A stretch of DNA of 64,000 bases from Phycisphaerae bacterium (lineage in GTDB: Bacteria; Planctomycetota; Phycisphaerae; Phycisphaerales; UBA1924). The stretch is from assembly GCA_030432255.1 (NCBI GenBank), contig JAUIHS010000001.1:186001-250000 (forward strand), written 5' to 3'. Position numbers and translations under genes: made by a program. How positions within the stretch are numbered: position 1 is the stretch's first letter; each line of letters opens with the position of its first letter. The notes under the pieces were generated by a model. That model was not told where the DNA came from. It worked only from the letters and a program-made list of their open reading frames with translations, and made no database searches. Positions 1 to 8,121 of the stretch are shown one piece after another.

Positions 1-581
1 GGAATGTCGGATGGGCCGTAACCGCCGGAGTCCGGGAAGCGCACCTGGACGTCGCGGCTGAAGGCGAAGTCGCCGGGGATCGGGCCGTTGATCTCAAGGA
101 CGCCGACGCGGGCGGCGGCACGACCGTCCCAGAGGTGGACGTTGCCGGGTTCGTAGAGGCGGAAGTCGTAGAGGTCGACGATGATCAGGCGGGTGACGCC
201 CAGTTCCTCGGCAATCTGGGGATAGCTCCATGCGGTCCAATCCGGGTTGTTGTACTGGAATTGCAGGACGTTCGGACCGGGGACGAATCCCGCAGCATTG
301 GTGCGCTCCGGCACACCGAGTTCGCTCGACATGGTGACGATGAGCGCGCTGACCAGACCCGGGAACTCTGCTTCGATGATGCGATCCGATGAAACAAAGA
401 GGGCGAAGGTCTCGTCGGCGAGGCCGATGTACTCGGCGGGACGCTCGACATCGGCGGTGTCCATGTAGGAGTCCGCCATGCCGCCAACCAGCGCGGCCAC
501 GGCACACCCGCTGAGAGCGGCGACTCCGGAGAGGAGCAGGGCGGCAATACCGACTCGGATTGTCAGGCGACGTGGTGTCAT
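1..581 (-). CDS. Putative lipoprotein, 3' end outside window
   Basis: The frame is open from an ATG at 581 down to the window edge, giving at least 193 residues, so the C-terminus is missing. The N-terminus is a lipoprotein signal: charged residues MTPRR, a hydrophobic stretch, then the lipobox LSGC at about residues 23-26. Mature residues near 50-110 include a stretch about a surface or soluble alpha/beta domain (FALFVSSDRIIEAEFP and LGVTRLIIVDLYDFRLYEPG), which looks like a partner-binding or LpoB/CsgG-like fold, but I do not recognise the family. It lies downstream of the DUF2752 gene on the same strand with a gap of about 107 nt. Function is unknown; the lipoprotein call is well supported by the signal. 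Confidence 0.7.
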   Translation of the reverse strand, partial: MTPRRLTIRVGIAALLLSGVAALSGCAVAALVGGMADSYMDTADVERPAEYIGLADETFALFVSSDRIIEAEFPGLVSALIVTMSSELGVPERTNAAGFVPGPNVLQFQYNNPDWTAWSYPQIAEELGVTRLIIVDLYDFRLYEPGNVHLWDGRAAARVGVLEINGPIPGDFAFSRDVQVRFPDSGGYGPSDI

Positions 582-688
582 GGGGCTCCCGTCTGGGCCT
601 CACTCAGGGTCCGGCCACGTTGGACGCTCCCGGTGTGGCGGGGTTCCATCATAGCTTCCGCGTGAAGGAAGGGGTCGTTCGGGGGGTG

Positions 689-1162
689 TTACCAGACGAT
701 GATCTTGTAGACCCAGGCCGCTCCCAGAAGGACAGCGCCGAGCCAGAGAGTGCGGCCACGGAGGAGCAGGTCTGTCATCCGCCCGACTCGGGAAGCGAAC
801 ACGGCCTGGTGGAGTGCGAGCCAGAACGTGGTGGCGGTGACGATGGCGAGCAGAGTCCCGAAGGGCTGAGTGAGGAAAGCTGTGACGAAGTCGCCATCGG
901 CGGCGTGAGCGAAGGACGTGGTCATGCCGCAGGTGGGGCAAGGGAAGTCGAGTGCACTGGCCCAGACGCAGGGGTAGAGACCGAGTTGTTCGTGTGTGCC
1001 GTGACCGGCGCCGGCAGGTTGAAGCCACGCGGCAACCCCGAGGAGCGTGATGCTACCGAGCGCGGTGCATGCAGCGGCGATTCGATGGGAGGTCGCCGCG
1101 GTGGCCCGGACGGGTGCGGCGACGGCTTCAGTCAAAGCGGAAGACACCCTTCCGATAGCCAT
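689..1162 (-). CDS. DUF2752 family membrane protein
   Basis: The 157-residue protein carries the DUF2752 hallmark FPCPTCGMTTSF around residues 74-85, with hydrophobic segments on both sides (roughly residues 35-50, 95-118 and 137-155). The family consists of small integral membrane proteins of unknown function common in Planctomycetes, Bacteroidetes and Actinobacteria. The chosen start overlaps the last 35 nt of nuoA, so a later non-ATG start is possible. The overlap implies cotranscription with nuoB-nuoA, but that does not prove a link to respiration. Confidence 0.8.
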   Translation of the reverse strand: MAIGRVSSALTEAVAAPVRATAATSHRIAAACTALGSITLLGVAAWLQPAGAGHGTHEQLGLYPCVWASALDFPCPTCGMTTSFAHAADGDFVTAFLTQPFGTLLAIVTATTFWLALHQAVFASRVGRMTDLLLRGRTLWLGAVLLGAAWVYKIIVW

Positions 1163-1508
1163 AGATGTAGGCGATGATCGTGGTCAGCATGAAGAAGAGA
1201 ACTCGTCCGAGGAAGATGGGTCCTTCGGCTGACTGGGGATCGATGTTCGTGAAAGTGGTCGCCCACGGGTAGAGGAAGATGATCTCGACATCGAAGACGA
1301 GGAAGGCCATGGCGATGATGTAGAAGCGCACATTGAATCGCTTGCGGGCGGTATCGATGGGGTTCATGCCGGACTCATAGGTCATGGCCTTGACCGCGCC
1401 ATCGCGCTGCGGGCCGAGAATGAGCGTCAACACGACATTTGCCACGGCGAAAGTGACCGCCATGAGAATGAGGATGAGGATCGGGAGGTAGTCGATCATC
1501 TCGTACAT
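1128..1508 (-). CDS. nuoA: NADH-quinone oxidoreductase subunit A
   Basis: A 126-residue, three-helix membrane subunit of complex I. The conserved loop is clear: YESGMNP at about residues 45-51, RFNVRFY at about 57-63, and the second helix with FLVFDVE, including the conserved acidic pair. The length matches the family. In the complex it sits at the junction between the membrane arm and the quinone site, next to NuoH. An in-frame ATG nine bases downstream (MIDYLP) is an alternative start. It lies after nuoB on the same strand, which reverses the usual nuoA-nuoB order; nuoC is not seen next to it. Confidence 0.95.
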   Translation of the reverse strand: MYEMIDYLPILILILMAVTFAVANVVLTLILGPQRDGAVKAMTYESGMNPIDTARKRFNVRFYIIAMAFLVFDVEIIFLYPWATTFTNIDPQSAEGPIFLGRVLFFMLTTIIAYIYGYRKGVFRFD

Positions 1509-1589
1509 GGGCGGGAGTATAGCAGGTGGGGCGCGGGGAGCGAGGGGAGAGGAGCTTGTTGCATCGACCCGGAGGGCATGCCGCCGATG

Positions 1590-2156
1590 TCAGGCGTTCC
1601 CGAGGGTTGTGGGCTGGGGGGCGACATTGTGGGTGGGCTGGAGGGCGATGTTGAGGGGGATTCGTTTGCCGTCGGGGCCGCGGGGGGGGATGCCGTCTTC
1701 GTCGACGATTTTCTGGATGGCCATGACGCCTTCGATGAGTTGCTCGGGGCGTGGCGGGCAGCCGGGGACGTAGACGTCGACGGGGATGAACTGGTCGCAT
1801 CCCTGGACGACGGCGTAGGTATCGAAGACGCCGCCGGTGGAGGCGCAGGCACCCATGGAGATGACCCACTTGGGTTCAGCCATCTGCTGGTAGATGCGCT
1901 GGAGGACGGGCATGGTCTTGATGCTGATGCGTCCGGCGACGATCAGGAGGTCGGACTGGCGCGGGCTGAAGCGCATGACTTCGGCGCCGAAGCGAGCGAG
2001 GTCGTAGCGGCTGGAGGCCGTGGCCATGAGCTCGATGCCGCAGCATGCCGTGGCGAATGGCATGGGCCAGAGGCTGGAGCGGCGGGACCAGTTGATGACC
2101 CGCTTGAGCTGGGTGGTCAGGAATCCTTCTGCGGACAGCGCGGCTTCAATGCCCAT
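1590..2156 (-). CDS. nuoB: NADH-quinone oxidoreductase subunit B
   Basis: A 188-residue subunit of the peripheral arm of complex I that binds the terminal [4Fe-4S] cluster N2, which donates electrons to quinone. The cluster ligands are visible: the tandem Cys in [11 protein letters not shown] near residues 37-40, the Cys in MGACASTGG near residue 103, and the Cys in VPGCPPRPE near residue 133. The start is supported by a GAGGAG motif five bases upstream. The C-terminus is extended by about 25 Pro/Gln/Thr-rich residues. It probably shares a transcript with the upstream small lipoprotein gene and the downstream nuoA. Confidence 0.95.
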   Translation of the reverse strand: MGIEAALSAEGFLTTQLKRVINWSRRSSLWPMPFATACCGIELMATASSRYDLARFGAEVMRFSPRQSDLLIVAGRISIKTMPVLQRIYQQMAEPKWVISMGACASTGGVFDTYAVVQGCDQFIPVDVYVPGCPPRPEQLIEGVMAIQKIVDEDGIPPRGPDGKRIPLNIALQPTHNVAPQPTTLGNA

Positions 2157-2216
2157 GGTGTCTCCTCGGTGGCTGCCGACGCGAGTGTCCTTCGAAGTGC
2201 GTCAGCGTCTGGTCGG

Positions 2217-2441
2217 TCATTGTAGTTGCGGCTGCATGCGGTTGGGGAAGCGATACGTGCGTTTCTCCTGCGGAACTGCCTTCTGGTTGGGGTTGTTGGG
2301 CTCGTGGAGGTCATAGGACTCGGCGTTCGGGCCGGAGGCGCTGACGACATGGCGGTAGCAGCCGGTCAGCGCGGGGAGTGCGGCGATGAGCAGGAGTGTG
2401 CTGGCGGTGCAGGTTGCGGTGGCATATGTCCGTCTCGTCAT
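2217..2441 (-). CDS. Small lipoprotein
   Basis: A 74-residue protein starting at the ATG preceded by CAGGAG seven bases upstream, rather than at the longer upstream open frame. The N-terminus MTRRTY, a hydrophobic core and the lipobox LTGC at about residues 25-28 indicate a lipoprotein. The mature part is about 47 residues, hydrophilic and rich in Asn, Pro, Gln and Arg. I do not recognise it. It lies 60 nt upstream of nuoB on the same strand. Confidence 0.65.
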   Translation of the reverse strand: MTRRTYATATCTASTLLLIAALPALTGCYRHVVSASGPNAESYDLHEPNNPNQKAVPQEKRTYRFPNRMQPQLQ

Positions 2442-2640
2442 GTGGGTCTCCTGAAGGATGATAGAGCACTTTGAGTCTCTTGGCCGTGTTCCTGTTCTCG
2501 GGAGTCGGGAACCGGGAAATGGGAACCGGGCTTGATTGCCTCCTCCCGGGACTCGGAGGAACTCCGCTTCATTCCGACTGAACTGACTCCGTGGTCGTTG
2601 GACGGACGCGTGCGGCCGGGTGTGGTTCCTGAAATGCAGC

Positions 2641-2673
2641 AAGGGCGACCGTGGCTGAGGCCAGGTCGCCCTT
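2641..2673 (-). terminator. Probable terminator after tsf
   Basis: A ten-base-pair inverted repeat (AAGGGCGACC / GGTCGCCCTT) with a 13-nt loop starts about 30 nt past the tsf stop codon. Read on the minus strand it is followed by GCTGCATTTC, a weak T-tract, so the terminator call rests mostly on stem strength and position. Confidence 0.5.
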
Positions 2674-2704
2674 GAGAGCTGTTTCCGGGAGTGCGGCGCT
2701 CGGA

Positions 2705-3508
2705 TCAGGCTTCCTCGCCGACCTGCCAGCGGCTGAAGGCCTTGATGGTGGCCCCGGCGGGGAGGAGGTCGGAGATCTTGGTGGCGCCGTCCTTGACGAA
2801 GATCTGCTCGATGAGGGCGAGTTCGCTGTAGAGCTTGTTGATCTTGCCCTCGACCATCTTCGCGGCGATTTCCTCGTTCTTGCCGGACTCCTTGGCCATC
2901 TCGATGGCGAGGCGGCGTTCCTTCTCGATCACGGAGTCGGGGACGTCGTCGCGCGACACACCGGCGGGGCGGGGAACGGCGGCGGTGATGTGCATGCAGA
3001 TGTCGCGGGCGGTGTCTTCGCTGATGTCACCGGAGAAGGTGAGGAGGACGCCCGTCTTGCGGTCGTGGTGGATGTAGGTGCCGTAGTTGTCGCCGGAGGC
3101 CTTGAGGGCGCGTGCGAGGGAGATGTTCTCGCCGGTGGAGATGCGGAGTTCGTCGATCATGCCGGTGATGCCGGCGTCGGCGGAGACTTCACCATCGGCC
3201 TGACCCAGGCAGGCCTCAGCGATCTTCTGCGCGGCATCGACAAACGTGTCGTTCTTGGCGGTGAAGTCCGTCTCGGCGCGGAGTTCGATGATTGCGGCCT
3301 GGTTGCCGTCGGTGGCGATCGCGATGCAGCCTTCGCCGGCGGCGCGATCGGTACGGGTGTCCATCTTGCCCTTGAGCTTCTTGCGGAGGAGTTCCTCGGC
3401 GCCGTCGATGTCGCCGTCGACCTCGACGAGGGCCTTCTTGCACTCCATCATGGAGAGGCCGGTCTTGTTGCGGAGCATCATGACTTGCTTGGCAGAGATC
3501 TGGGACAT
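2705..3508 (-). CDS. tsf: Elongation factor Ts
   Basis: A 267-residue nucleotide exchange factor for EF-Tu. The start chosen is MSQISAKQVMMLR, which begins the UBA-like N-terminal domain; the open frame extends further upstream but that part is not EF-Ts-like. The diagnostic stretch RNKTGLSMMECKKALVE (near residues 13-29) and the core ELRAETDFTAKNDTF (near 70-84), which contacts EF-Tu, are intact. It follows rpsB on the same strand after about 147 nt, the usual rpsB-tsf pairing. The length is typical of the shorter bacterial EF-Ts type. Confidence 0.96.
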   Translation of the reverse strand: MSQISAKQVMMLRNKTGLSMMECKKALVEVDGDIDGAEELLRKKLKGKMDTRTDRAAGEGCIAIATDGNQAAIIELRAETDFTAKNDTFVDAAQKIAEACLGQADGEVSADAGITGMIDELRISTGENISLARALKASGDNYGTYIHHDRKTGVLLTFSGDISEDTARDICMHITAAVPRPAGVSRDDVPDSVIEKERRLAIEMAKESGKNEEIAAKMVEGKINKLYSELALIEQIFVKDGATKISDLLPAGATIKAFSRWQVGEEA

Positions 3509-3655
3509 CGTGGGTCGTCTCCGATGGTTGCCCCGTCTCGAAGTGGAGCGGGGTTCGATGTGGTTCGGTGTGATGGGTGAGCCGCCCGGCATCGCAGGGG
3601 ATGGGGCGAATTGGTCGAATTCGGGTTGTCGCAACGCCGGCCGGGCCGGCCTCGA

Positions 3656-4507
3656 TCAGGAGTCGCTCGCCGCGGCGACGCTGACTTCCGCGTCGTTGGC
3701 GTCGGAGGTGCCGGCATCTTCGGACGATGCGGAGTACTGGGCGCGGCGGCTGCGACGACCGGCGGGTGCGTCTCCGGAGCGGCCGGCGTCGGCGGCTTCG
3801 TCGCGATCGCCGGACTTGGTGGCCCTGGTCTGCTTGCCTTCGGTGACGGCGGCGCAGAGTTCGCGGACGACGACATCGATGGAACGCATGGAGTCGTCGT
3901 TGCCGGGGATGGCAATGTCAGCGAGATCGGGATCGCCGTCAGTATCGATGAGGCAGATCGTCGGAATGCCGAGCTTCCGGGCCTCGGCGAGCGCGTTGGT
4001 CTCGCGGCGGACGTCGATGACGACGATGCAGCCGGGAAGCTTGTTCATGTTGCGGATGCCTTCGAGGTTGCGGCGGATCTTCCGCATCTCGCGGCGGAGC
4101 TGGGACTCCATCTTCTTGGAGTAGCTCTGGAAGTTGTCATTCTGCTCGATGGTCTCAAGTTCCTCGAGTCGCTTGAGGCGGGAGCGGATGGTCCGGAAGT
4201 TGGTGAGCGTGCCACCGAGCCAGCGTTCCGTAACCCAGTGCATGCCGACATCACCGACGCGCTGCTGGAGCACATCGCGTGCCTGCCGCTTGGTGCCGAC
4301 GAAGCAGACGTCCTTACCATCGGAGACGGTGCGGGCGATGAACTTCTTGGCGAGGAGGAGTCCCTTGATGGAGGACTTGATGTCGATGATGTGGATCGAG
4401 TTGCGCTTGCCGTAGATGTACGGCGACATCTTGGGGTTCCAGCCGCTGGAGCGCTGGCCGAAGTGGATGCCGGCCTCGATGAGATCCTTGACGAGTGAAC
4501 TGGACAT
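3656..4507 (-). CDS. rpsB: 30S ribosomal protein S2
   Basis: A 283-residue S2 protein with the family signatures GIHFGQRSSGWNPKM near the N-terminus, ERWLGGTLTNFRTI in the middle, and PGCIVVIDVRRETNAL followed by GIPTICLIDTDGDPD. The start at 4507 gives MSSSLVKDLIEAG, the normal N-terminus. The last 45 or so residues are an Ala/Asp/Ser/Arg-rich tail beyond the conserved core, so the protein is longer than the roughly 240-residue core. It precedes tsf in the same orientation, with a good promoter about 200 nt upstream. Confidence 0.96.
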   Translation of the reverse strand: MSSSLVKDLIEAGIHFGQRSSGWNPKMSPYIYGKRNSIHIIDIKSSIKGLLLAKKFIARTVSDGKDVCFVGTKRQARDVLQQRVGDVGMHWVTERWLGGTLTNFRTIRSRLKRLEELETIEQNDNFQSYSKKMESQLRREMRKIRRNLEGIRNMNKLPGCIVVIDVRRETNALAEARKLGIPTICLIDTDGDPDLADIAIPGNDDSMRSIDVVVRELCAAVTEGKQTRATKSGDRDEAADAGRSGDAPAGRRSRRAQYSASSEDAGTSDANDAEVSVAAASDS

Positions 4508-4711
4508 GGGGTGTGGTCCTGTCTTGCAGCGGGTCCGGGGAAGACGCAGGTCGGCAGGAACGACATCGAAGTGACGTCTCACCTGTCACGCCTTCCCAAA
4601 AGGTCGCTTCAGTCGCCCTGAACGGGCATTTCGTGAGCATGTGTTACAGAGTTCGAACTGACCGGAGAACCCGGGCAGTCCGTCGGCCACCGACCCGTTG
4701 CCGAAGCCACT

Positions 4712-4739
4712 ACTATAACACGACCGAAGCGGGTGGCAA
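4712..4739 (-). promoter_or_regulatory. Predicted sigma-70 promoter of rpsB-tsf
   Basis: Read on the minus strand, TTGCCA (4739-4734) and TATAGT (4717-4712) are separated by 16 nt. This predicts transcription starting near 4705 and a leader of about 200 nt before rpsB. Such a leader is long enough for S2 autoregulation, but I identify no specific leader fold. Confidence 0.5.
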
Positions 4740-5229
4740 GTGGGGCAGTTGCCCGGAGAAGAACGGGGTGGGCGCTGCTGCGGACGTGAAGAAGAGTGGT
4801 GTGGGATCGGGTCATGTTAGGATTGGCATCAGGTGCCCCGGTGCAGTTCTGCTGCCCAATGTCCGTGACGGACGGAGGGTTGGATCGGATCTCGGATGGA
4901 GCAGGGGTTGGCTTGGTTGGCGAGGAATCCGTAGCCGCGGGGAAGTGCTCGGTCCTGGCCAAGACAGCGTCGGCGAAATCGACGACCTTTGGTAGACCTG
5001 CAGGTTCTCTACGGCGAATGGCATCCCGGAAGCCCGTGTGGAGTGAGAGTGGAGCGTGGAAAGCTCCACCCACCAATCTCTGCTTATGCCGCTGAAACGG
5101 CAGCCGAACTGAGAAAGCAGAGAGTGGAGAGTAGACCGAAGAGAGAGGGCATTGTTGCAGGCCGGGAACCTTGGTGGGGACGGCGTTGGCTGCTTGGCTC
5201 TGCTTTCTTCTTTCTACTCTCTCCTCTCT
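4740..5229. other. Gene-free stretch between rpsB and the integrated element
   Basis: I see no supportable gene here. The frames open across it lack family features, and part of one reads through the tRNA remnant that follows. The last 120 nt on the plus strand are pyrimidine-rich (runs of CTTTCT and CTCTCC). Confidence 0.5.
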
Positions 5230-5250
5230 ATTGGCCGCCTCGCGGCCAAT
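5230..5250 (-). terminator. Hairpin next to the displaced tRNA end
   Basis: A perfect nine-base-pair inverted repeat, ATTGGCCGC / GCGGCCAAT with a 3-nt loop, lies immediately downstream (minus strand) of the displaced tRNA-Pro 3' half. By position it is likely the original terminator or processing hairpin of tRNA-Pro, separated from the gene by the insertion. No T-tract follows it, so the terminator role is uncertain. Confidence 0.35.
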
Positions 5251-5291
5251 CGGGGCGACTGGATTCGAACCAGCGACCTTTTGACCCCCAG
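5250..5291 (-). repeat. Distal attachment repeat: displaced 3' half of tRNA-Pro
   Basis: These 42 nt are identical to 15599-15640. They contain the tRNA-Pro 3' half from the end of the anticodon loop through the T-arm (GGTTCGAATCC on the minus strand) to the acceptor 3' strand, and similarity ends sharply on both sides. This is the pattern left when a tyrosine recombinase crosses over in the anticodon region of a tRNA gene and the element supplies a replacement 3' end. Confidence 0.92.
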
Positions 5292-5418
5292 CGACTCGGG
5301 GGACAACTCCGCGAGGCTCATAAGTTGTGAGACTTCTGTGACTTACGGAAGCGAGTCTAGTGAACCTGATTCCGCATATCAACGCCTTTCCATGCATCTG
5401 AGGCTGGGTAGACATTGC

Positions 5419-7557
5419 TCAATTGGGTAGGACTCTGGCCCAGAGGTGCGCTTTATTCGCACCCGATTGACGGGTGCGCGTAACGAGTCCATCCGCTTCG
5501 GCTGAAGTGAGGAAGTCCCGAGTGCGCCGAGAAGAGAGACCGATCTCGTCCGCGGCGAGGATGATCTTTGCTGTTGGCGTTGGCTCTCCTGGCACGAACT
5601 CAGACACGAACTCCTCCATCCCGATTTTTACCTTTGGTGCGCGGATCGGTCTGATTGCCCTTAGCGCGGTTGGGTTCAGGTTCGCCGCAGATTCCCAGAC
5701 CGGGAAGTCGAACCGGAGACAGACGGGATCGATTGGCTTCCATGACCGAACCGCCGCATCCAGCACAACGGCCCCCTTCTCCTCGTGTTCTCTGAGGACC
5801 AGGTGGGTGTCAGTGGCTCTCGACTGTGCACCGGCACCAGCGCCGACGTCTGTCACACCCTTGCCGGACTGGTTGCCCTTGCTGGCGTGGTGAATCAAGA
5901 CGAACGCGCATTGGAGCTCTTCGGCGTAGCGATCAATGGCGTTATAGACACGGGCAAGCGCCGCGTTGTCGTTCTCCGATGCGCCTGCCGGCAGGAATCG
6001 ATAGAGAGCATCGACGACAATCATCCGGAATCGACCTGGCTCGATGCTCTGGAAGTAGGAGGCCAGTTGATGAATGTCGGTCAAGCGGCCGCGGAAGTTC
6101 TCGATGTGAACACGTTCGGCGTAGTGGGCCGGTGCGCGTCTCGCTGTGGCGACCTTGGGGATCCTGGCCGCGGACGTTTCGCTGTGGAGCTCAGCGTCGA
6201 GGATCAGGACGTCGCCCGGAACGGTGCCGAATCGTCCGAGCCAGGGGCGGCCCGTTGCGACTGCGATCGCCAGATCGAGGACCATCCAGCTCTTGCCCAT
6301 CTTCGGCGGCGCGATGATGTTCATCGTCTCGCCTTCTCTCAAGAGACCCTCGATAACTGGCGGTTTCAGCCTGGGGTAAGCGGTCACCAAGTCGGCGACG
6401 GAGCGGAAGCTCGGCGACGGGCCAACACGGATGGGCTTCAGTTCAATCGCAGGACTTCCGTTCCCGTCGATGATCGCGGAGATATCGACTCCGGGGATCT
6501 CGACCGGCATCGGATCGAGCGCGGCCCGAACGTCGGTCCATTCAATCCCGGCGCCTCGATTGTGGTGATTGTGATAGGCGAGCATCCCATCAGGGGCGAT
6601 CGATACGGCGATGTCGGAGCTTCCGGTCGACTGCGTGTCCGTGACAGGGCATCGCTCAAGGAAGAGGAGCGTTCCTCCACCCGATCCCGGCTTCTCCCCC
6701 TTGATCGTAACGCCTCGCTCCTCGAGCCAGGCTCGGACGCCTGAGACGGTTCCGTCGAGGCTTGCGACGCAGTATCCGGAGCTTGCGACCCTGGCCGGCG
6801 GGTCTGATTTAGTCTCGCCTGCTACTCGCTCGATCTCCTCTGCCGGCGTGATCTCGATCTCGTCGGGGATCTCAACAAATCTCGCGCGGCGGTGCGGGCG
6901 ATCTTCAACGCCTGCGACGCCTGAAACGTCGTCTCCTTTGCGGGCGACGGTTCCAATGATCTTGGTGATCCTGGCGGGATTGAACATGGTCCGATCGACT
7001 TTGCAGGTCGAATCGTCGAAAGTGTCGGCAATGGCGTTGAGTGCTCGTTTGACGATCTCTCCGTCTTCGGTGGGGAGATCCACTCGGTAGAGCAGGTGGA
7101 CGCCGTTCCCGCTCTCGGCGACGACTGGCGGGCACCAGGGGAGCGACTCGCGGATCCTGTCGGCGAAGTCTCGCGCCTGCTCAAGCTCGCTCTCGGTGGA
7201 GCTCACTCCGGCGGGCCTGGCGGGATCAACATCGATGATGATCCATCGCCTTCGGACGACGTCGCTGTCGGCGGTGGTGGCCTTGGCCTTCGGGAGAATT
7301 CGATTCAGCGCTCGAGCGACAAGCGACGGCTCAACAGGATTGAGCGTGACATAGATCGAGGGTGCCTGCTCGGAGTCGTCGAGATTTGTGATCGCGTCGA
7401 CGGCCTCGGAGATCGCATCGAATGTGAAGTATCCGGAAGCGGTCGCGGTGTATGTCGATCCGGGTCTCTGCGCGGTGTTGGGCGCCCTGATCTCGAAGAC
7501 GTCGCCAGGCTCGAAGAGCGTCTCGAGGAAGAGTCGGATTTCGTCTCGGTTGTTCAT
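5419..7557 (-). CDS. PrimPol-helicase replication protein
   Basis: A 712-residue protein taken from MNNRDEIRLF. The ATG overlaps the stop of the upstream gene in an ATGA, indicating translational coupling. The N-terminal third has archaeo-eukaryotic-primase-like features: the acidic motif WIIIDVDPARP near residue 103, SGNGVHLLYRVDL near 145, and DRTMFNPARITKIIGT near 185. The central part is a RecA-like ATPase of the RepA/AAA_25 kind, with Walker A APPKMGKSW near residue 415 and Walker B MIVVDALYRF near 515. The C-terminus looks like a winged helix (GLSSRRTRDFLTSAE). It probably primes and unwinds the element's own origin. The assignment to this broad class is firm; polymerase activity is inferred. 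Confidence 0.85.
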   Translation of the reverse strand: MNNRDEIRLFLETLFEPGDVFEIRAPNTAQRPGSTYTATASGYFTFDAISEAVDAITNLDDSEQAPSIYVTLNPVEPSLVARALNRILPKAKATTADSDVVRRRWIIIDVDPARPAGVSSTESELEQARDFADRIRESLPWCPPVVAESGNGVHLLYRVDLPTEDGEIVKRALNAIADTFDDSTCKVDRTMFNPARITKIIGTVARKGDDVSGVAGVEDRPHRRARFVEIPDEIEITPAEEIERVAGETKSDPPARVASSGYCVASLDGTVSGVRAWLEERGVTIKGEKPGSGGGTLLFLERCPVTDTQSTGSSDIAVSIAPDGMLAYHNHHNRGAGIEWTDVRAALDPMPVEIPGVDISAIIDGNGSPAIELKPIRVGPSPSFRSVADLVTAYPRLKPPVIEGLLREGETMNIIAPPKMGKSWMVLDLAIAVATGRPWLGRFGTVPGDVLILDAELHSETSAARIPKVATARRAPAHYAERVHIENFRGRLTDIHQLASYFQSIEPGRFRMIVVDALYRFLPAGASENDNAALARVYNAIDRYAEELQCAFVLIHHASKGNQSGKGVTDVGAGAGAQSRATDTHLVLREHEEKGAVVLDAAVRSWKPIDPVCLRFDFPVWESAANLNPTALRAIRPIRAPKVKIGMEEFVSEFVPGEPTPTAKIILAADEIGLSSRRTRDFLTSAEADGLVTRTRQSGANKAHLWARVLPN

Positions 7558-7901
7558 CGCGTCCCTCCTCTTCGATTGGCGGGACCGAAGAGGTCCGGAG
7601 GAACTTCGGCCCACATTCTGCGATTCCACCTCCACTCTTGGACGTCGCTTTGGAGCCAGTTTTGCACCACAACGAGAGGGACATGGTTCCGGATCTCTCT
7701 GAGTACTCGGGCGGCTCCCTGCGCGAACCCGCGGCGATATGCTTGCTCGGCGATCGCTGGGAAGGACTCCCAGTCTCCGGAGAACGGGCCGTCATCTTGA
7801 GAGTCCCTCGGCTTTGACGGATTCGTGCGACGGAAAGTTGCCTGGTCATAGCAATCGCGCATCTCGCGCACGGACCGCGCTCCGCTTGGGCGGTTCGGCA
7901 T
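7554..7901 (-). CDS. Hypothetical element protein coupled to the primase
   Basis: A 115-residue protein starting at MPNRPSGARS, with an AGAGGA motif about nine bases upstream. It ends in an ATGA overlap with the primase-helicase gene, so it is very likely real. The sequence is basic, Trp/Arg-rich in its second half (NWLQSDVQEWRWNRRMW near residues 77-93), and has no cysteine motif or membrane segment that I can recognise. Position suggests a replication accessory or regulatory role; this is inference only. Confidence 0.6.
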   Translation of the reverse strand: MPNRPSGARSVREMRDCYDQATFRRTNPSKPRDSQDDGPFSGDWESFPAIAEQAYRRGFAQGAARVLREIRNHVPLVVVQNWLQSDVQEWRWNRRMWAEVPPDLFGPANRRGGTR

Positions 7902-8002
7902 GGTTCGATTCCTCTCGACGTGTCTGGTTCTTCTGCGAAAGCCGCCGCCCGGCGTGTGATTCAAGCGGCGACACTCCGGAGGCAAAGTGCCCGCGGAGAA
8001 AC

Positions 8003-8107
8003 CCCGGACGCGAACCACAGGAGGAAGTCCGCGTCCGGGCGGTGTCGCAAGACACCAACGCCAACCAAGGCAAAGCGTCACAATCCGACCTTCGTCGCAT
8101 TGTGACG
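8003..8107 (-). other. Three successive hairpins between capsid and primase genes
   Basis: Within the 220-nt gap after the capsid gene lie three perfect inverted repeats. They are CGTCACAAT / ATTGTGACG at 8076-8107, GGTGTC / GACACC around a 4-nt loop at 8041-8056, and CCCGGACGCG / CGCGTCCGGG at 8003-8039. None is followed by a convincing T-tract. They could be processing hairpins, operators or a structured leader for the downstream replication genes. Confidence 0.6.
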
Positions 8108-8121
8108 TGCAGAAGGTTCAG

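Noticed and set aside
2651-3580. 309-residue plus-strand open frame antisense to tsf
   Set aside because: It is a compositional shadow of the G+C-rich tsf gene, with repetitive Gly/Ala/Asp/Val sequence. The same applies to the frames antisense to rpsB, lepA and the PrimPol gene.
4609-5415. Long minus-strand open frame across the displaced tRNA fragment
   Set aside because: It contains PRVAGGQKVAGSNPVAP, a string typical of translated tRNA gene regions, and lacks a ribosome binding site or family features.
4989-5430. Plus-strand frames with SNQRPFDPQ or RTSDLLTPS
   Set aside because: These strings are the well-known false translation of a tRNA 3' half; the same happens at 15473-15769.
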